Source: Pontederia crassipes
Lineage: Eukaryota; Streptophyta; Magnoliopsida; Commelinales; Pontederiaceae
Direction: 5' to 3'
NCBI GenBank assembly: GCA_030549335.1
Contig: CM060187.1
Coordinates: 56,812,203 to 56,876,202, forward strand
Length of the DNA: 64,000 nucleotides
Shown: one piece after another, positions 26,201 through 36,955 of the stretch
Numbering within the stretch: position 1 is the first letter of the stretch
How the letters are laid out: each line of letters starts with the position of its first letter
The notes under the pieces: generated by a model
What the model was told of the DNA's origin: nothing
Databases searched by the model: none
What the model saw: the letters and a program-made list of their open reading frames with translations, nothing else
Position numbers and translations under genes: made by a program

Positions 26201-27110
26201 GTCAGTCTTCTGATAAGATGAGAACCACTCTTTATTCGGAGTCATGTGATAGGAACACCCCGAATCCAGAACCCAACTATCTGCCAGACATCCTTGATCA
26301 GAAACAGGCAGAACCAAATCATCTTCGGAATTCTCAATTTCATGTGCCACCGCAGCGACGGGGGCCTTCTTCTTCTTCGGACAGTCTTTTTTCTAATGAC
26401 CTGGTTCTTTGCAGTAATTACAGATGTCCTTCGCATTGATTTTCTTCTTCTTGGATTTGGATTTATTCGAATTCGATGACTGTCCCTTCTCTGCGGTCGA
26501 TATCAAACCCGCGCCCTGAGTCTCTGCAGAATTTTCAGATGCCTTATGCCGAAGTTCACGAGTATAGAGACTCGATCTTACTTCTTCCAGACTTATAGTT
26601 TCCTTCTCGATAATCATAGACTGAACAAAATTTTCATATGATGGAGGAAGCGAAACTAACAGAATTGGGGCAGCATCTTCATCCTCGATCTTAACATCGA
26701 TATTTCTGAGTTCCATCAATAAAGAATTTAACTGATCAAGATGTTCCTTGAGAAGGGTACCTTCCTGCATGCGGCGAGAGAACAGACGTTGCTTCAACAG
26801 CAACTTGTTGGTGAGAGACTTCGTCATATATAGACTCTCGAGTCTCAATCACAGACCAACCGCCTTTTCTTCATCTGCGACCTCGATTATCACCTCATCC
26901 GCCATACACAACAGAATCATCGTGTGCGCCTTCTCCTCCTGTGCCGCCAAAGTTGCGAGGTCGATCTCCTTTTCTTTGCCCTTCGAATCTTCCTCCTTCG
27001 GTTTGTTCTTCGACACGTTTGAGAGCGGCGCCCAGACTCCTTGTTGTTTTATAAGCGCCATTGAACTTTTCTATGCTCACGTTATGCGACGCCATCTCCT
27101 TGCTGATCGA
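23235..27110 (-). pseudogene. Decayed copia gag-pol region
   Basis: Approximate parts, in minus-strand order: gag at 27.1-26.4 kb, with SYENFVQSMIIEKETISLEE and a zinc knuckle CNYCKEPGH; protease near 26.25 kb, with the WVLDSGCSYHMT active-site motif; a GAG-pre-integrase motif RLWHMRFGHMS near 25.85 kb; integrase core at about 25.1-25.7 kb, with DTPQQNGVAERMN; reverse transcriptase at about 23.9-24.8 kb, with LKQYSRQWYKRFD and LLLYVDDML; RNase H at about 23.3-23.6 kb, with [18 protein letters not shown]. The region is broken and is treated as a fossil. Confidence 0.93.
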
Positions 27111-27146
27111 GAATTGCAAACAAACCCTAAGACTCTGATACCCGTT

Positions 27147-27498
27147 TGTTACGAAAAGGGGGAGAGAAGGATCGCACAAAATACAGAAGAACGCGAAGAA
27201 AAAAAAATGGCGGCGGCTTTTTGTTATGGAATAACGATGATTACAAGGATGAGTCTCTGTCTAGACCCCTATGGAGTTTATATAGGCACTCCTTTTAACA
27301 TATGATAGGAATTACATACGGACTGTAACTCTAAATAAATCTCCTAAAAATAGGACATCTATCTCGTGATAAGGAAATAAATTAAATCCAAATCATAAAC
27401 AGAATACCCTTAAAAATTTTGATTATGTAGGGGAATTCTGTTGAAGCGTCTGATTATGTAGGGGACCAATTGGGTTCATATTCAAGACATTATTAATA
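27147..27498 (-). repeat. 5' LTR of the 22.7-kb copia fossil
   Basis: A 352-bp LTR matching the other copy along its length except for the missing 90-bp GC-rich block. The target duplication AGTCC follows directly at 27499-27503. Confidence 0.93.
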
Positions 27499-27503
27499 AG
27501 TCC

Positions 27504-28690
27504 CGCGCTAACTCATTAATTACTAAAGTATAGTTTTGAATGATTCACATAACGATTGACCGATACCTTTGGGGAATTTGATTAGTTAATGATTAGAAGT
27601 CTTAATTTGTGTGGTTAGTAGTTCCATTGTTGCTTGTTTTGGACGGTAAAGGTTTTATTATTTTTTTTCCGAGCTCTTTTATTCTTATGTATGTCAACTA
27701 AACATATCATTAGTTATATTTTCTTTCTTTAGTGAATCCAAATAAGTGAACCTAAATAATTTACAATGTAATGTATTTTGCTTAATAATTTGCCTGTATA
27801 ATTTGTGATTCTTCTTAGTTGAAATTCAAAATATATTTCTATTCTTAATTATTAAGAGTTTCTAATTAGATACCATTTGTACTTTTTCATCAACTTTAAA
27901 AAATAATTATGCACTAAAATTTCATATTTTTTGTTACTTTCATACCTTTAAGTTCATAGTAGGGATGATACTAAAATACTTATATTTGTATTAGACAAAT
28001 ATTATTTGAAAATAGACATTCAAAAAAACTTATGGAGCGTCGGCGTATTAAAATTAATAATAAACAGAAAAATAAATAAATAACTAGAATTGCTTCTTCA
28101 TTGTTGTTGGGGATATGAAAAGTTGGAGAGGACAAAAGAGAGGTAACGATAGAAGGGAACAAAGACGAAAAGGTAAAGTGGTGAAATAAAGGCATCAAAC
28201 AAAAAAAAGTCTAATATTATTAAATGAATCAGAATAATACATATTGTTTAAGCGTCAATAGAGACATCACCATCATTAGTTTTTTTTTTTAATTTATATA
28301 TTGTATTTGAGGATTATTAACTTAGCATTCTAATTTGAAGTCCATATAAGTATATAAATTTAATCATCTTAGCCGATGAATTGTGTATTTTTTAATATGA
28401 AAATATCCAAAAAAGATATGCTTAATTAAAATTATTATTTACACATTGCAATTTTTCCCCTGTTGTCAATTACTCAATTTGAAGGCTCCAAACTGCAAAT
28501 GCCCATCACTAACGATGCACATGCAACAATGTTATAAGTCCCGGTCCGAATAACGATCTAAATTAATCAACGAGTCAAGTAGGATCGATTGGATCGAATT
28601 AAATCGGATGATGAAATTATATAATATAAATTAATAAAAAAATAAAATAAATTAAAATAGATTATTATATAAAATTATAATATAAATAAA
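27504..28690. other. Intergenic DNA between the copia fossil and the MULE
   Basis: AT-rich sequence without a supported gene. A small minus-strand frame at 27980-28198 is AT-derived and has no motif. A short stretch near 28540-28620, rich in GGATCGA-like words, may be old repeat debris. Confidence 0.5.
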
Positions 28691-28708
28691 GGGGAAATGG
28701 GTATGTAG

Positions 28709-28744
28709 AGCTGCCGCTTTACACCAAAGTGTAGAGCGGCCGCT
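28709..28744. repeat. GC-rich hairpin at the left MULE end
   Basis: AGCTGCCGCTTTACAC at 28709-28724 pairs with GTGTAGAGCGGCCGCT at 28729-28744 across a CAAA loop, matching at 14 of 16 positions. It stands out from the surrounding AT-rich DNA. Confidence 0.8.
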
Positions 28745-28750
28745 CAGTCG

Positions 28751-29323
28751 TCTATTTTTAGATCAACTGACTTATCTTACATAAGATGAGTTATGAGAAA
28801 GATACATCATAGTCATGAATTTCATATCAACGATCAGGATTTGATCAGATTTTTTTAGCCCCCAAATTGCCCAAATGTAAAGGCGGAATCCATGAAAAAA
28901 AACTTTTCCTCCAAAAACTTTCCCTCTCATCACCTAACACCTGACCATGAGTTCTTCCCATGATCCAGATCTTGCTATAGTGTACTCTGCCTAACATTTC
29001 TTTCTCCGACCATCAAGCACGCTTGCGACCTTCTTTTGTGGCGGTCGTTGGCGTTTCTCTCTCTAGCTACTGCGATCTTCCTCTTGTGGCAGCTGACTCC
29101 GACCATCAAGCAAACTTTTGCCACCTTCTGCGACCTTCTTCTTATGGCAGCTACTGGCATTAGATTCTGTGACCTTCTTCTCGTGGCGGTGCATTTCTTT
29201 CTGCAATCCTCCTCTTGTGGTAGCTGCTGGCATTTCTTTCTCCAACCATCGAGAAAACTTTTGCCACCTTCTTCTTGTGGCGGCCACTAGCATTTATTTC
29301 TCCGGCCATCGAGCAAGCTGTTG
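28751..29323 (+). repeat. Left inverted arm of the MULE, with internal repeats of about 60 bp
   Basis: The outer part starts TCTATTTTTAGAT and continues through ATATCAACGATCAGGATTTG and a CATGAAAAAAAAC block, all mirrored in the right arm. The inner part (about 29000-29323) is a degenerate array. Its unit of about 60 bases has the core TTGCGACCTTCTTCTTGTGG, then CATTTCTTTCTCC and ACCATCRAGCAAGCTT. The open frames in it on both strands are repeat artefacts. Confidence 0.85.
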
Positions 29324-30168
29324 CGACTTTCGAATCCATGTAAAAAAAATTCCCAAAAAACTTTATCTCTCATCACCTAAGGTAGAGGAAAGATCAATGG
29401 GAAATATTTTCACACCTCTCATAGTCTGTCCCAACAGCAATGATCATTCTTCTCCTCTTATCATTGGTGGCTATGGGCTGAGCAGCATGACATTGCATGT
29501 TTCTGTTCTAGCCCAATGACACGTGATCGTTGTTCTTCGACCTTTGTCGCCGACTATCTTGGGTAGTGAATTTTTGCTATGGCATTCTACTCCAACTACT
29601 CCTATCATTGCATTTGTAAGTCTCTATAGCCATATCCGTTCCAAAAAATTTGTAGTTTGTTCTTTCTTTTGTACACAGATCTTTCTTCCTCGACCATATG
29701 ATCCTTCTTCCTCGACCTTCGGGCAACCTTGGGTGACGATCTTCTGCTCCGACATTCTTCTCCAACGTCACTGCTCCTATCATCTCATTTGTAGTCTCCT
29801 ATTGCCAGATCCATTCCAAAATTCTTTTTTCTCGTTATTTGCTCTTGTGAAAAAATCCATTTTTAATCCAAAGCAACCTTATTGACATTAAATTCATGTG
29901 TGGAACCTTGTACTAGTAGACTCGGGAATGAATGATTGAAATTTATTTTTTTGCTTTTTTTCCTTTGCCATGTCTGACATCTACTGCTAGAGTCACCTAA
30001 CCATTAGTGTTGTAAAACAAAAGTTTAGATAGGACCAATGAGATTTAACATATAGTTAGATTGTGTTTCTTTCTTTCTCCTTTATTCATATGATGCAGCC
30101 CAACAAAGTAAAGGACTTTGGATCATAGAGGTTCTGAATTTTGTATTTCTTCAAATTTCTTGCAAATA

Positions 30169-30279
30169 ATGTCAAAATGTCACTTTATAATCATTCCCGA
30201 ATGTGATTGCCAAGAACAAGCGGTGATCAAGCTACAGTCAAATCCTGGACGTCAATTTTATGGTTGTCCAAACTATAGG
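30169..30279 (+). CDS. GRF-type zinc-finger exon or fragment inside the MULE
   Basis: A 37-codon open stretch starting at an ATG reads MSKCHFIIIPECDCQEQAVI, followed by NPGRQFYGCPNYR. It then runs into a possible splice donor (AGG|GTATAT at 30279/30280). Short Cys-x-Cys, then NPGRxFxxC, is the signature of the GRF zinc finger, found in small plant proteins and at the ends of some nucleic-acid enzymes, where it binds nucleic acid. In known genes the next exon supplies a final Cys and an aromatic FFxW stretch; I could not find one downstream. It lies opposite to the transposase and between its 3' end and the left arm. It may be a captured host exon or an accessory frame of the element. The frame is also open upstream to an ATG at 30118. 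Confidence 0.5.
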
Positions 30280-30370
30280 GTATATTTATGTGCTTTTATT
30301 TTGAAATTATAGAGTTTGATGTTATTTTCTTCTAACACAATTTTTCCAACTTGCCTTTTATTGAAACGAG

Positions 30371-32330
30371 TCATGCGACTACTTTTGTGGATTGATAATC
30401 AATTTCCTTAGAAATGACATTAGTGAATTGACTTTCATCTACATTTCCTTCTTTCTCTCTTCCTTCTTCAATTTCCATATTTTCTAAATTGTCTAAAACT
30501 GAGGTCCCAAACTTTAAATAAATCAGTGAGCGCAAATTCAAACCATCAAGTTTTCAAATATTTGCATGCCAAGCCCACTCATGTATAGGTGTTATGTGAT
30601 GTTCTTCATTCATGAAAGTAGATGCACTATCATTCAACATGTGTGTCGTCATATGAAGAGTATTGATAATCCAACGATGAAGAATGTACTCTTTTGGCAG
30701 TCTTGTAACTCCGCTCTTATAAAGAACATTGACTACATGTGAACAAAAGATGCCCTCTTGTTGAAATTTGGCGCAAGAGCACTTTATACAAATATTTCCT
30801 TGTCATCTATATTCAACAATCTTTCCTCAATTATCTTTTGCTCCAATTTGATACACTTGATATATGGTCTTGTGGTCATCTTTTGAAATTTTTCACGTGG
30901 AGTAATATGTGAAGCTCATGAATTCTTCTTGAAATTTGGAAAAAAAACTTTTGAGTATAAATTGAGACAGCATGTTTTTCTAACAAGATTTTTATAAATA
31001 AGGCTGCCACAAAATTCAAAGTTCTAAAATCAACCCTTTCTTCAGCCTCATGGCGACATGCAAGCTTGTTCATATTGCTGCACAGATTCTATAAACGATG
31101 AGTTTACAAATCCATCGAAAAAGAGTTTATGCTTTCATATCTTTGAGTAGTGTGCATGCCTACACAAAATACATCCTGAAAGTATATAGGTACCTAATAA
31201 TAACACTTGTTATACATGCTTGCGAGCCAATGATCACTTGGAACGTCATATTTTTCTTTCAACACTGCCCACTCATTGTCAAATTCTGCAATGCTCTCGG
31301 ATTTGTAGATCCATTTTGTGTACTGTTCATGGAACTTGTCTTGTACAAATAAATCTTTTAAATTGCACACAACATTCTTCTGAATATGCCAAATACAATA
31401 TCTATGTGGTGTGTTCGGAAAACTTTTTTGTATTGTGTTGCCCATTGCTACATCTTGGTCGGTTATAATCATTGCAGGATATTTTCCAAGCATACATTCT
31501 AACCAAGTACAGAATAGTCAAATAAATATTTTCTCTATTTCATATGCAAGCAAGGCACAATCAAATAAAAGTAGATTGCATATGATGGTTCACTCCAATG
31601 AATGAGACAAATGGCGTGCAAAACTTATTTGTCATATATGTTGTATCAAAAGAAACAACATCTCTGAAAGTCATATAGCTTTCCTTAAATTTCTCATCTG
31701 CCTAAAGTTCACTTATTGTGATTTTATCTTGTAAATCTACCTCAAATCTAAAAAAATGTGGATCATTAGCTCACCTTTGTTGAAAGTGCATCATCACATG
31801 CATAGATTTTTTTCTGATATTATCAACTCTTTTTGTTCTCAAATGATCATCACATATTTTTATCGTTACTGTTATCTCATCAGGATATTTGAGAACTTTA
31901 GCAAATGCTAAATGGGCCAAAACCATAATTATATAGTTCAGAAATGATTTGCTTTGAATTAGTTGATAATTTGGAATGAGAACTCATTCTTGACGTCTTT
32001 GATGGAAAAGATAACATGTGTTTATACTCTTCCTTAAAGGCATTTACCTTCCACTTACCATCATCTCTTACTCTAACATTTATATATGATTGACAATCAA
32101 ATCTATCATTTCTTCTGCGCTTGATAATTTTTCCGAAGTCCCTTTTCTTGTTAAGATCTTCGTGCCCCTCTTGAGAACAAACAAATTTCCTTCCGATGAT
32201 ATCATTGGTCTTTCTAGATTTAAAGCTATATGACTTTCTAATAGAAAATCCATAAATTTTGCATATATATTGTAACATTTGTATGCATGTTCTTGTGAGT
32301 CGTATGTCATTCCAACATAAGATTTTATAA
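30371..32330 (-). pseudogene. FAR1/MULE transposase remnant
   Basis: Read on the minus strand, about 32.31-32.0 kb resembles the FAR1 DNA-binding domain (MTYDSQEHAYKCYNIYAKF, GRKFVCSQEGH, GKWKVNAFKEEY). About 31.7-31.2 kb is the MULE transposase core, with FRDVVSFDTTYMTNKF (first catalytic Asp), GVNHHMQS, PAMIITDQDVAM (second Asp) and HRYCIWHIQKNV. About 30.8-30.7 kb is a SWIM zinc finger, CSCAKFQQEGIFCSHVVNVL, followed by LPKEYILHRW. An acidic tail ends at a TGA at 30373-30371. A frameshift lies near 32.25 kb and several in-frame stops fall at about 31.5-31.72 kb, so no active transposase is made. The same family gave rise to the host regulators FHY3 and FAR1, but the inverted arms mark this as a transposon copy. 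Confidence 0.85.
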
Positions 32331-33023
32331 TCGTTTATCCATTCTCATTGTCACATTGGATCACATTTTCTTGATTGTCCTCAATAATTTGCAAGCTAAA
32401 ATTTAAGAAATAGCCTTTATTAGGAAGAAACGAAGAAATCTAAAATTATTTTTTCTTAAATCCAAGAACTAACCAATGTTGTCTTTTCTCCAAGTCATCA
32501 ATGCAATAGTTTTGTTGTATGTCCTCCAAATTTTCGAAATACTGGTTTTGTATATGTGAAGCATCCATATCCATATTACTTTCAATACATGAATATCTAC
32601 ATGAAAGTAATCCATAATTTTTTTAGTTTACTTTATTAACTTAGCCACGTCAACAACTTTTCCAGTCAACATATCAGCTACAAAACATATATAAATATAT
32701 GAAAGAGTAATCGAATCCAATACATGCAGACAACTATAGGTCTTTTCTAATAGTTGCCTTAAATATGATAAACAATGAATTAAGTCAACAATAAAAGAAA
32801 CTTATGCAAGGAATCTTCAAAATTGAGCAAATCATTTTCTTCAATGGCTCAAGTTGCAAGTGTGTGAAATTCAGATCCAGTAACCTATGAAAGTATTAAA
32901 TTAAGTTGTAGATCTGCTGTAAGTGAAAAGACTTTGAGCACCTCAAAACTAGACCTTGGAGAGAAGATGCTAGCAGCCACTCATTCGTCGAAGATGCAAT
33001 TGAGGTTGTCATAACGTTAGTTA

Positions 33024-33653
33024 CAACAACTTGCTCGATGGTCAGAGAGGTAAATGCCAACAATCACATGGCGAAGATCACAATAGCTTGGCTCCAGTGG
33101 CTGTCACAAGAAGAAGGTCGCAATAGCTTGCTCGATGGCTGGAGAGAGAAATGTCAATGGCAGCCACGAAAAGAAGGTGGCAAAAGCTTGCTCGGTGATT
33201 GGAGAAAGAAATGCCAACAGTCGCCACAAAAGAAAGATCGCAACAGGTAGGGAGAGAAATGTCAGCAGCCACCACAAGAAGAATGTCACAGAAGCTTGCT
33301 CGATGGTTGGAGTAAACTGACACAAGAGGAAGATCGCAGTAGCTAGAGAGGGAAATGCCAGTAGTCGCCACAAGAAGAAGGTCGCAGAAGCTTACTTGAT
33401 GGTCGGAGAAAAAAATGTCAGGTATAGAACACTATAACAAGGTTTGGATCATGGGAAGAACTCCATCATTAGGTGATGATAGAGAAAGTTTTTGGGAGAT
33501 TTTTTTTTTCATGGATCCCGCCTTTACATTAGGACAATTTTGAAGCTAAAAAATCTGACCAAATCCTGATCGTTGATATGAGACTCATGGCTGCGATGCA
33601 ATCTCTTTCTCCTAACTCATGTTATGTAAGATATATGTTAATCTAAAAATAGA
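33024..33653 (-). repeat. Right inverted arm of the MULE, with internal repeats of about 60 bp
   Basis: This is the reverse complement of the left arm, ending ATCTAAAAATAGA at 33641-33653. The inner array (about 33024-33410) has more repeat units than the left arm, which makes this arm about 60 bp longer. Confidence 0.85.
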
Positions 33654-34218
33654 TGGTTGCATTTGAAATCAAATAATATAATAAAGTAAAATTAAATAAT
33701 TCAAATCAAATAATATAATAAAGTAAGTATAAATTAAGACATAAAAAAACTTGTGAGGTAGTTATAAATAAAAAATATTAGAAAAAGATTATATTTGTAA
33801 TAAGGAGGATATAAATTTCAAGCAAATATATATATATAAGCATTTTAATAATTTTCTTATATTTTGATTATTTTTTATTTTAAAACTTGTCTCAATCACA
33901 TTGGTCAGGTTTGTGGAATCGATGTGTTGAATTCAAATTGTAACCAAATTTAATCAGATGATCAATGAACCATTTTAAATCCTAAATATCGATCCCCGCG
34001 GCAATGAGGTCAGATTCAAACAAACAGCTGCATTTGAGTGGATACAAAAACCACAAAACAAAACAAAAGATGGAAACGCCAACATTAATGATGCATATGC
34101 AGTCTGATGGACTCCAATCAAAAGCACCAAGTGTGGATCCATCCCTCTCCATTATTATATATACACACACATCACCAAGACAAATCATAATAGACAACTC
34201 GCATGCGGACATACTCAG

Positions 34219-34221
<3 letters not shown>

Positions 34222-34259
<38 letters not shown>
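34222..34259. repeat. (CT)n microsatellite
   Basis: About 19 uninterrupted CT units. Confidence 0.9.
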
Positions 34260-34261
<2 letters not shown>

Positions 34262-34586
34262 GTCACACATTTTGGTGAGGTATCCTTTCTTGGTGGTGAC
34301 TGATTCATTTTTGAGATTGAGTTGTCTACATGCGCGCCGTACATGTGCACCTAGCAGGAACGAACAGACAGAGAGCTACCGCTTCTTCTTCTTCTCTCTC
34401 TCCTATTTTCCACACAATAATAATAGTAAGTAATAGAATACTGCTGCTGCTGCGCTAACGATTGATTAAATGACGTGGGCCCAATTGGAAGTACAATACA
34501 ATGCATCCCGGGTTTTTCCCAAAACGGAAAGAGCACAGGTGTGGGATGGGGTGGGATCCGTCGTCTCCTCAACAAATTAAGCAGCC

Positions 34587-34639
<53 letters not shown>
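34587..34639. repeat. (TAA)n microsatellite
   Basis: About 17 TAA/AAT units. On the minus strand they give a spurious poly-leucine frame. Confidence 0.9.
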
Positions 34640-34744
34640 TTCATACTGAAAAGGTCAACAAATAAAAAACTAGGAAGCCAAGCAACCAACCAGTACGCAG
34701 CACGACACAAATGATTGCACCTCTTTCCTGATAATATATACATC

Positions 34745-34749
<5 letters not shown>

Positions 34750-34792
<43 letters not shown>
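34750..34792. repeat. (TA)n microsatellite
   Basis: About 21 TA/AT units. Confidence 0.9.
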
Positions 34793-34799
<7 letters not shown>

Positions 34800-36955
34800 C
34801 TGATTACAGCACTAATAAGTCTTTCGCATTTCGGCTGTATAGTTAGTTATATCTTAAGTCATAGGGGCTCGTATTAAACTATAAATATAATCTCCTAACC
34901 ATCATTATGGGCGCATCATGTACTATTTTTGTTGATTCATTAATTAATCTCTTTCGTTAACTTAAACAAAGAAATAGATAAACAAAAATAGAGCCCATGA
35001 GCTAGAAAATTAGTAATGCAGTGTATGTACGTTACGTATAATGGAAAAGAATCGGCGAAGGACGCGCCTTGTCGAGGAGAGCAAAAATGGGAAGAGATTC
35101 CTTTGATCCTAATGCATGGAAAATATTCCATATAGTTTATTTAGGTATAATATTTTTCATTCCATAATCATCTCTCTCTATATATATTTTTTTTTTCAGA
35201 AAATACGAGTTGAAGTGCTAGTAGTAGACTTAATATATAGATGTAGAAGAAAAGTGGCAATACATATGACCTGCATCATGAATTTAGTGCATCGAGCAGC
35301 ACAAATAAAATAGAAAAGGAATTTAAAATTAGATAATTATGACACACATCCCCCAAAGGGTTGTCGGTGGTCTTCCAAGATTGACGAGCGAGCGTGAGCT
35401 GTGAAAAGTGAAAGCAGAAGCCAGCTCAGGCTTAATTGCTCCAAATGATTCATTTTCTTCATATCGCGCACCGAGCAGAGCAAATTATATGTGCAGAGGA
35501 CGTCATACTACTTGTCATGGCGCACTTCGCAGATTGATATGCTTGCGCTCGGGTTAACAGTGGTGTACATGCTTGGTATCCACATGTACCACCCTTAATT
35601 CCCTTCCCATTTTCTGATAAGTTGAAATGCTCCAAAAAAATATTTAATATTGTAATAGAAAGAAATATGTGAAAACATTATGTATATTTGATAAGGGTGT
35701 AAGCAAAAAATCAAAAAATCGAAAATCTAAAAACATGTATAGGAAAATTAATATAAGCCATAAACACAAAAATTTTAGATTTTTTCATTCGAAAAGGACT
35801 CAGGCAGTTTTTAAAATTAAAAAAAAATCACCTGCGAAGTTCGATGGAGACCTACATAATTAAAAATTTTATAATATATATTAATATTATACTTTAAATA
35901 TTTATAATATATATAAAATTACTCAATAAATATATTATTTATCCTATAACATGTATAGGAAATTAATATAAGCCATAAATAACACTATTGCAATAGATAA
36001 TATGTGAATGTAGTTAATTTATGAAATAAAATATTTCTTTATATCATTAATATTTTTTATAAATATAAAATATATAAAATACAGGGCTCCAAAAAAACTA
36101 CTTGAAAAGATTAAAAAAGTTTTTTAAATTTTAAAACCCAACCAAAATATATAGAGTATTTTTTTGACCGAAAAATCCACCCAACTCGCACCCATTTCAC
36201 CGCTATATTTGAAGAGCAAAATAATATATTAATTGGTCAAATTGGTCAATTTTTTAAGCTGAAAATTTTCACATTATTATTTTTACTTATAAGAAGGTAA
36301 AATAAATGTTTGTCAACTTTTTTAAATTATCAAATGATTTTTTAAAATACTTATAAATTATAAGCTTACCCAACTACCCCGACTAAAATTCAAATAAAAG
36401 CCACGTACCTCAATGTATGAAATGCCTATTGTGCATATGGCTTTTTTGATTGGTCGTTGCCTTCGTGGTTGGTCATGGATTTCTCTTCAATTGAAATATT
36501 GGTTCTTAAAGGCTCATTTACGACAAAGGTGGCCCATTTACGAAATATTGGTCAATCCATTTGTTTCATTTTTTATCTATATTTTCACAATTCATCCTAA
36601 TAAAGCTGGTTCTTGTCATGAAAATTATTGAACTTTTACAAGCAAACTTATTGAACACTCCAACTACATACATATTCATTCGACAAACCCAAGAAGAGGA
36701 TAAAAACTAAAAAGTAGCTATATGATCAAAACGACACGTACCAGTGGCTTGTTTTGTGCCCTGAATCATGATAAACTACATACTGCATACATATTGCCAA
36801 TGATGACATTTTATTAACAATTACATCACCGTTTTTTTTTCTCTTCCATCGAGCATTGATGAACTGGTTCTCCTTAATCTTCCTCGATTGATCCTTAAGA
36901 GTTTGAACCACGTACTTCGCCGCCGCCGGCGGCATGCACGCAAGTTAACTTTGGC

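Larger units (their letters stand above)
22710..27498 (-). mobile_element. Ty1/copia LTR retrotransposon fossil (minus strand)
   Basis: The element is bounded by LTRs and by perfect 5-bp target duplications AGTCC (22705-22709 and 27499-27503). Domain order on the minus strand is gag, zinc knuckle, protease, integrase, reverse transcriptase, RNase H, which is the copia order. A primer-binding site complementary to initiator methionine tRNA lies just inside the 5' LTR at about 27132-27143, and a purine-rich stretch adjoins the 3' LTR. By eye the LTRs differ by about 8% outside one 90-bp length difference, suggesting an insertion a few million years old at usual plant rates. The coding region is broken, with perhaps six to eight breaks. 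The clade within copia is not resolved. Confidence 0.95.
28691..33653. mobile_element. Decayed FAR1-type Mutator-like element (MULE) with long inverted arms
   Basis: Two long inverted arms (28751-29323 and 33024-33653) flank a 3.7-kb interior. On the minus strand the interior encodes a FAR1/MULE-class transposase remnant, and on the plus strand a short GRF zinc-finger frame. The left outer edge (28691-28750) begins GGGGAAATGGG and includes a GC-rich hairpin. The right arm has no counterpart to it, so the right tip seems lost or altered, and I could not find a 9-bp target duplication. Roughly 20-25% difference between the arms and several disruptions in the transposase mean this copy is old and inactive. 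The outer left boundary is the least certain part. Confidence 0.8.
33654..36955. other. Intergenic DNA with microsatellites, 3' of the laccase gene
   Basis: No supported gene. Contents include a 26-bp direct repeat (CAAATAATATAATAAAGTA at about 33667 and 33707), three microsatellites at 34.2-34.8 kb, and a direct repeat of about 32 bp at 35732 and 35949. The last few hundred bases before 36956 are probably the laccase 3' untranslated region; the minus-strand frame at 36726-36935 lies within it. Confidence 0.5.

Noticed and set aside
29036-29519. Repeated Cys/Leu/Phe-rich frames that look like a secreted cysteine-rich protein
   Set aside because: They are translations of the repeats of about 60 bp in the MULE arm and recur in the opposite arm.
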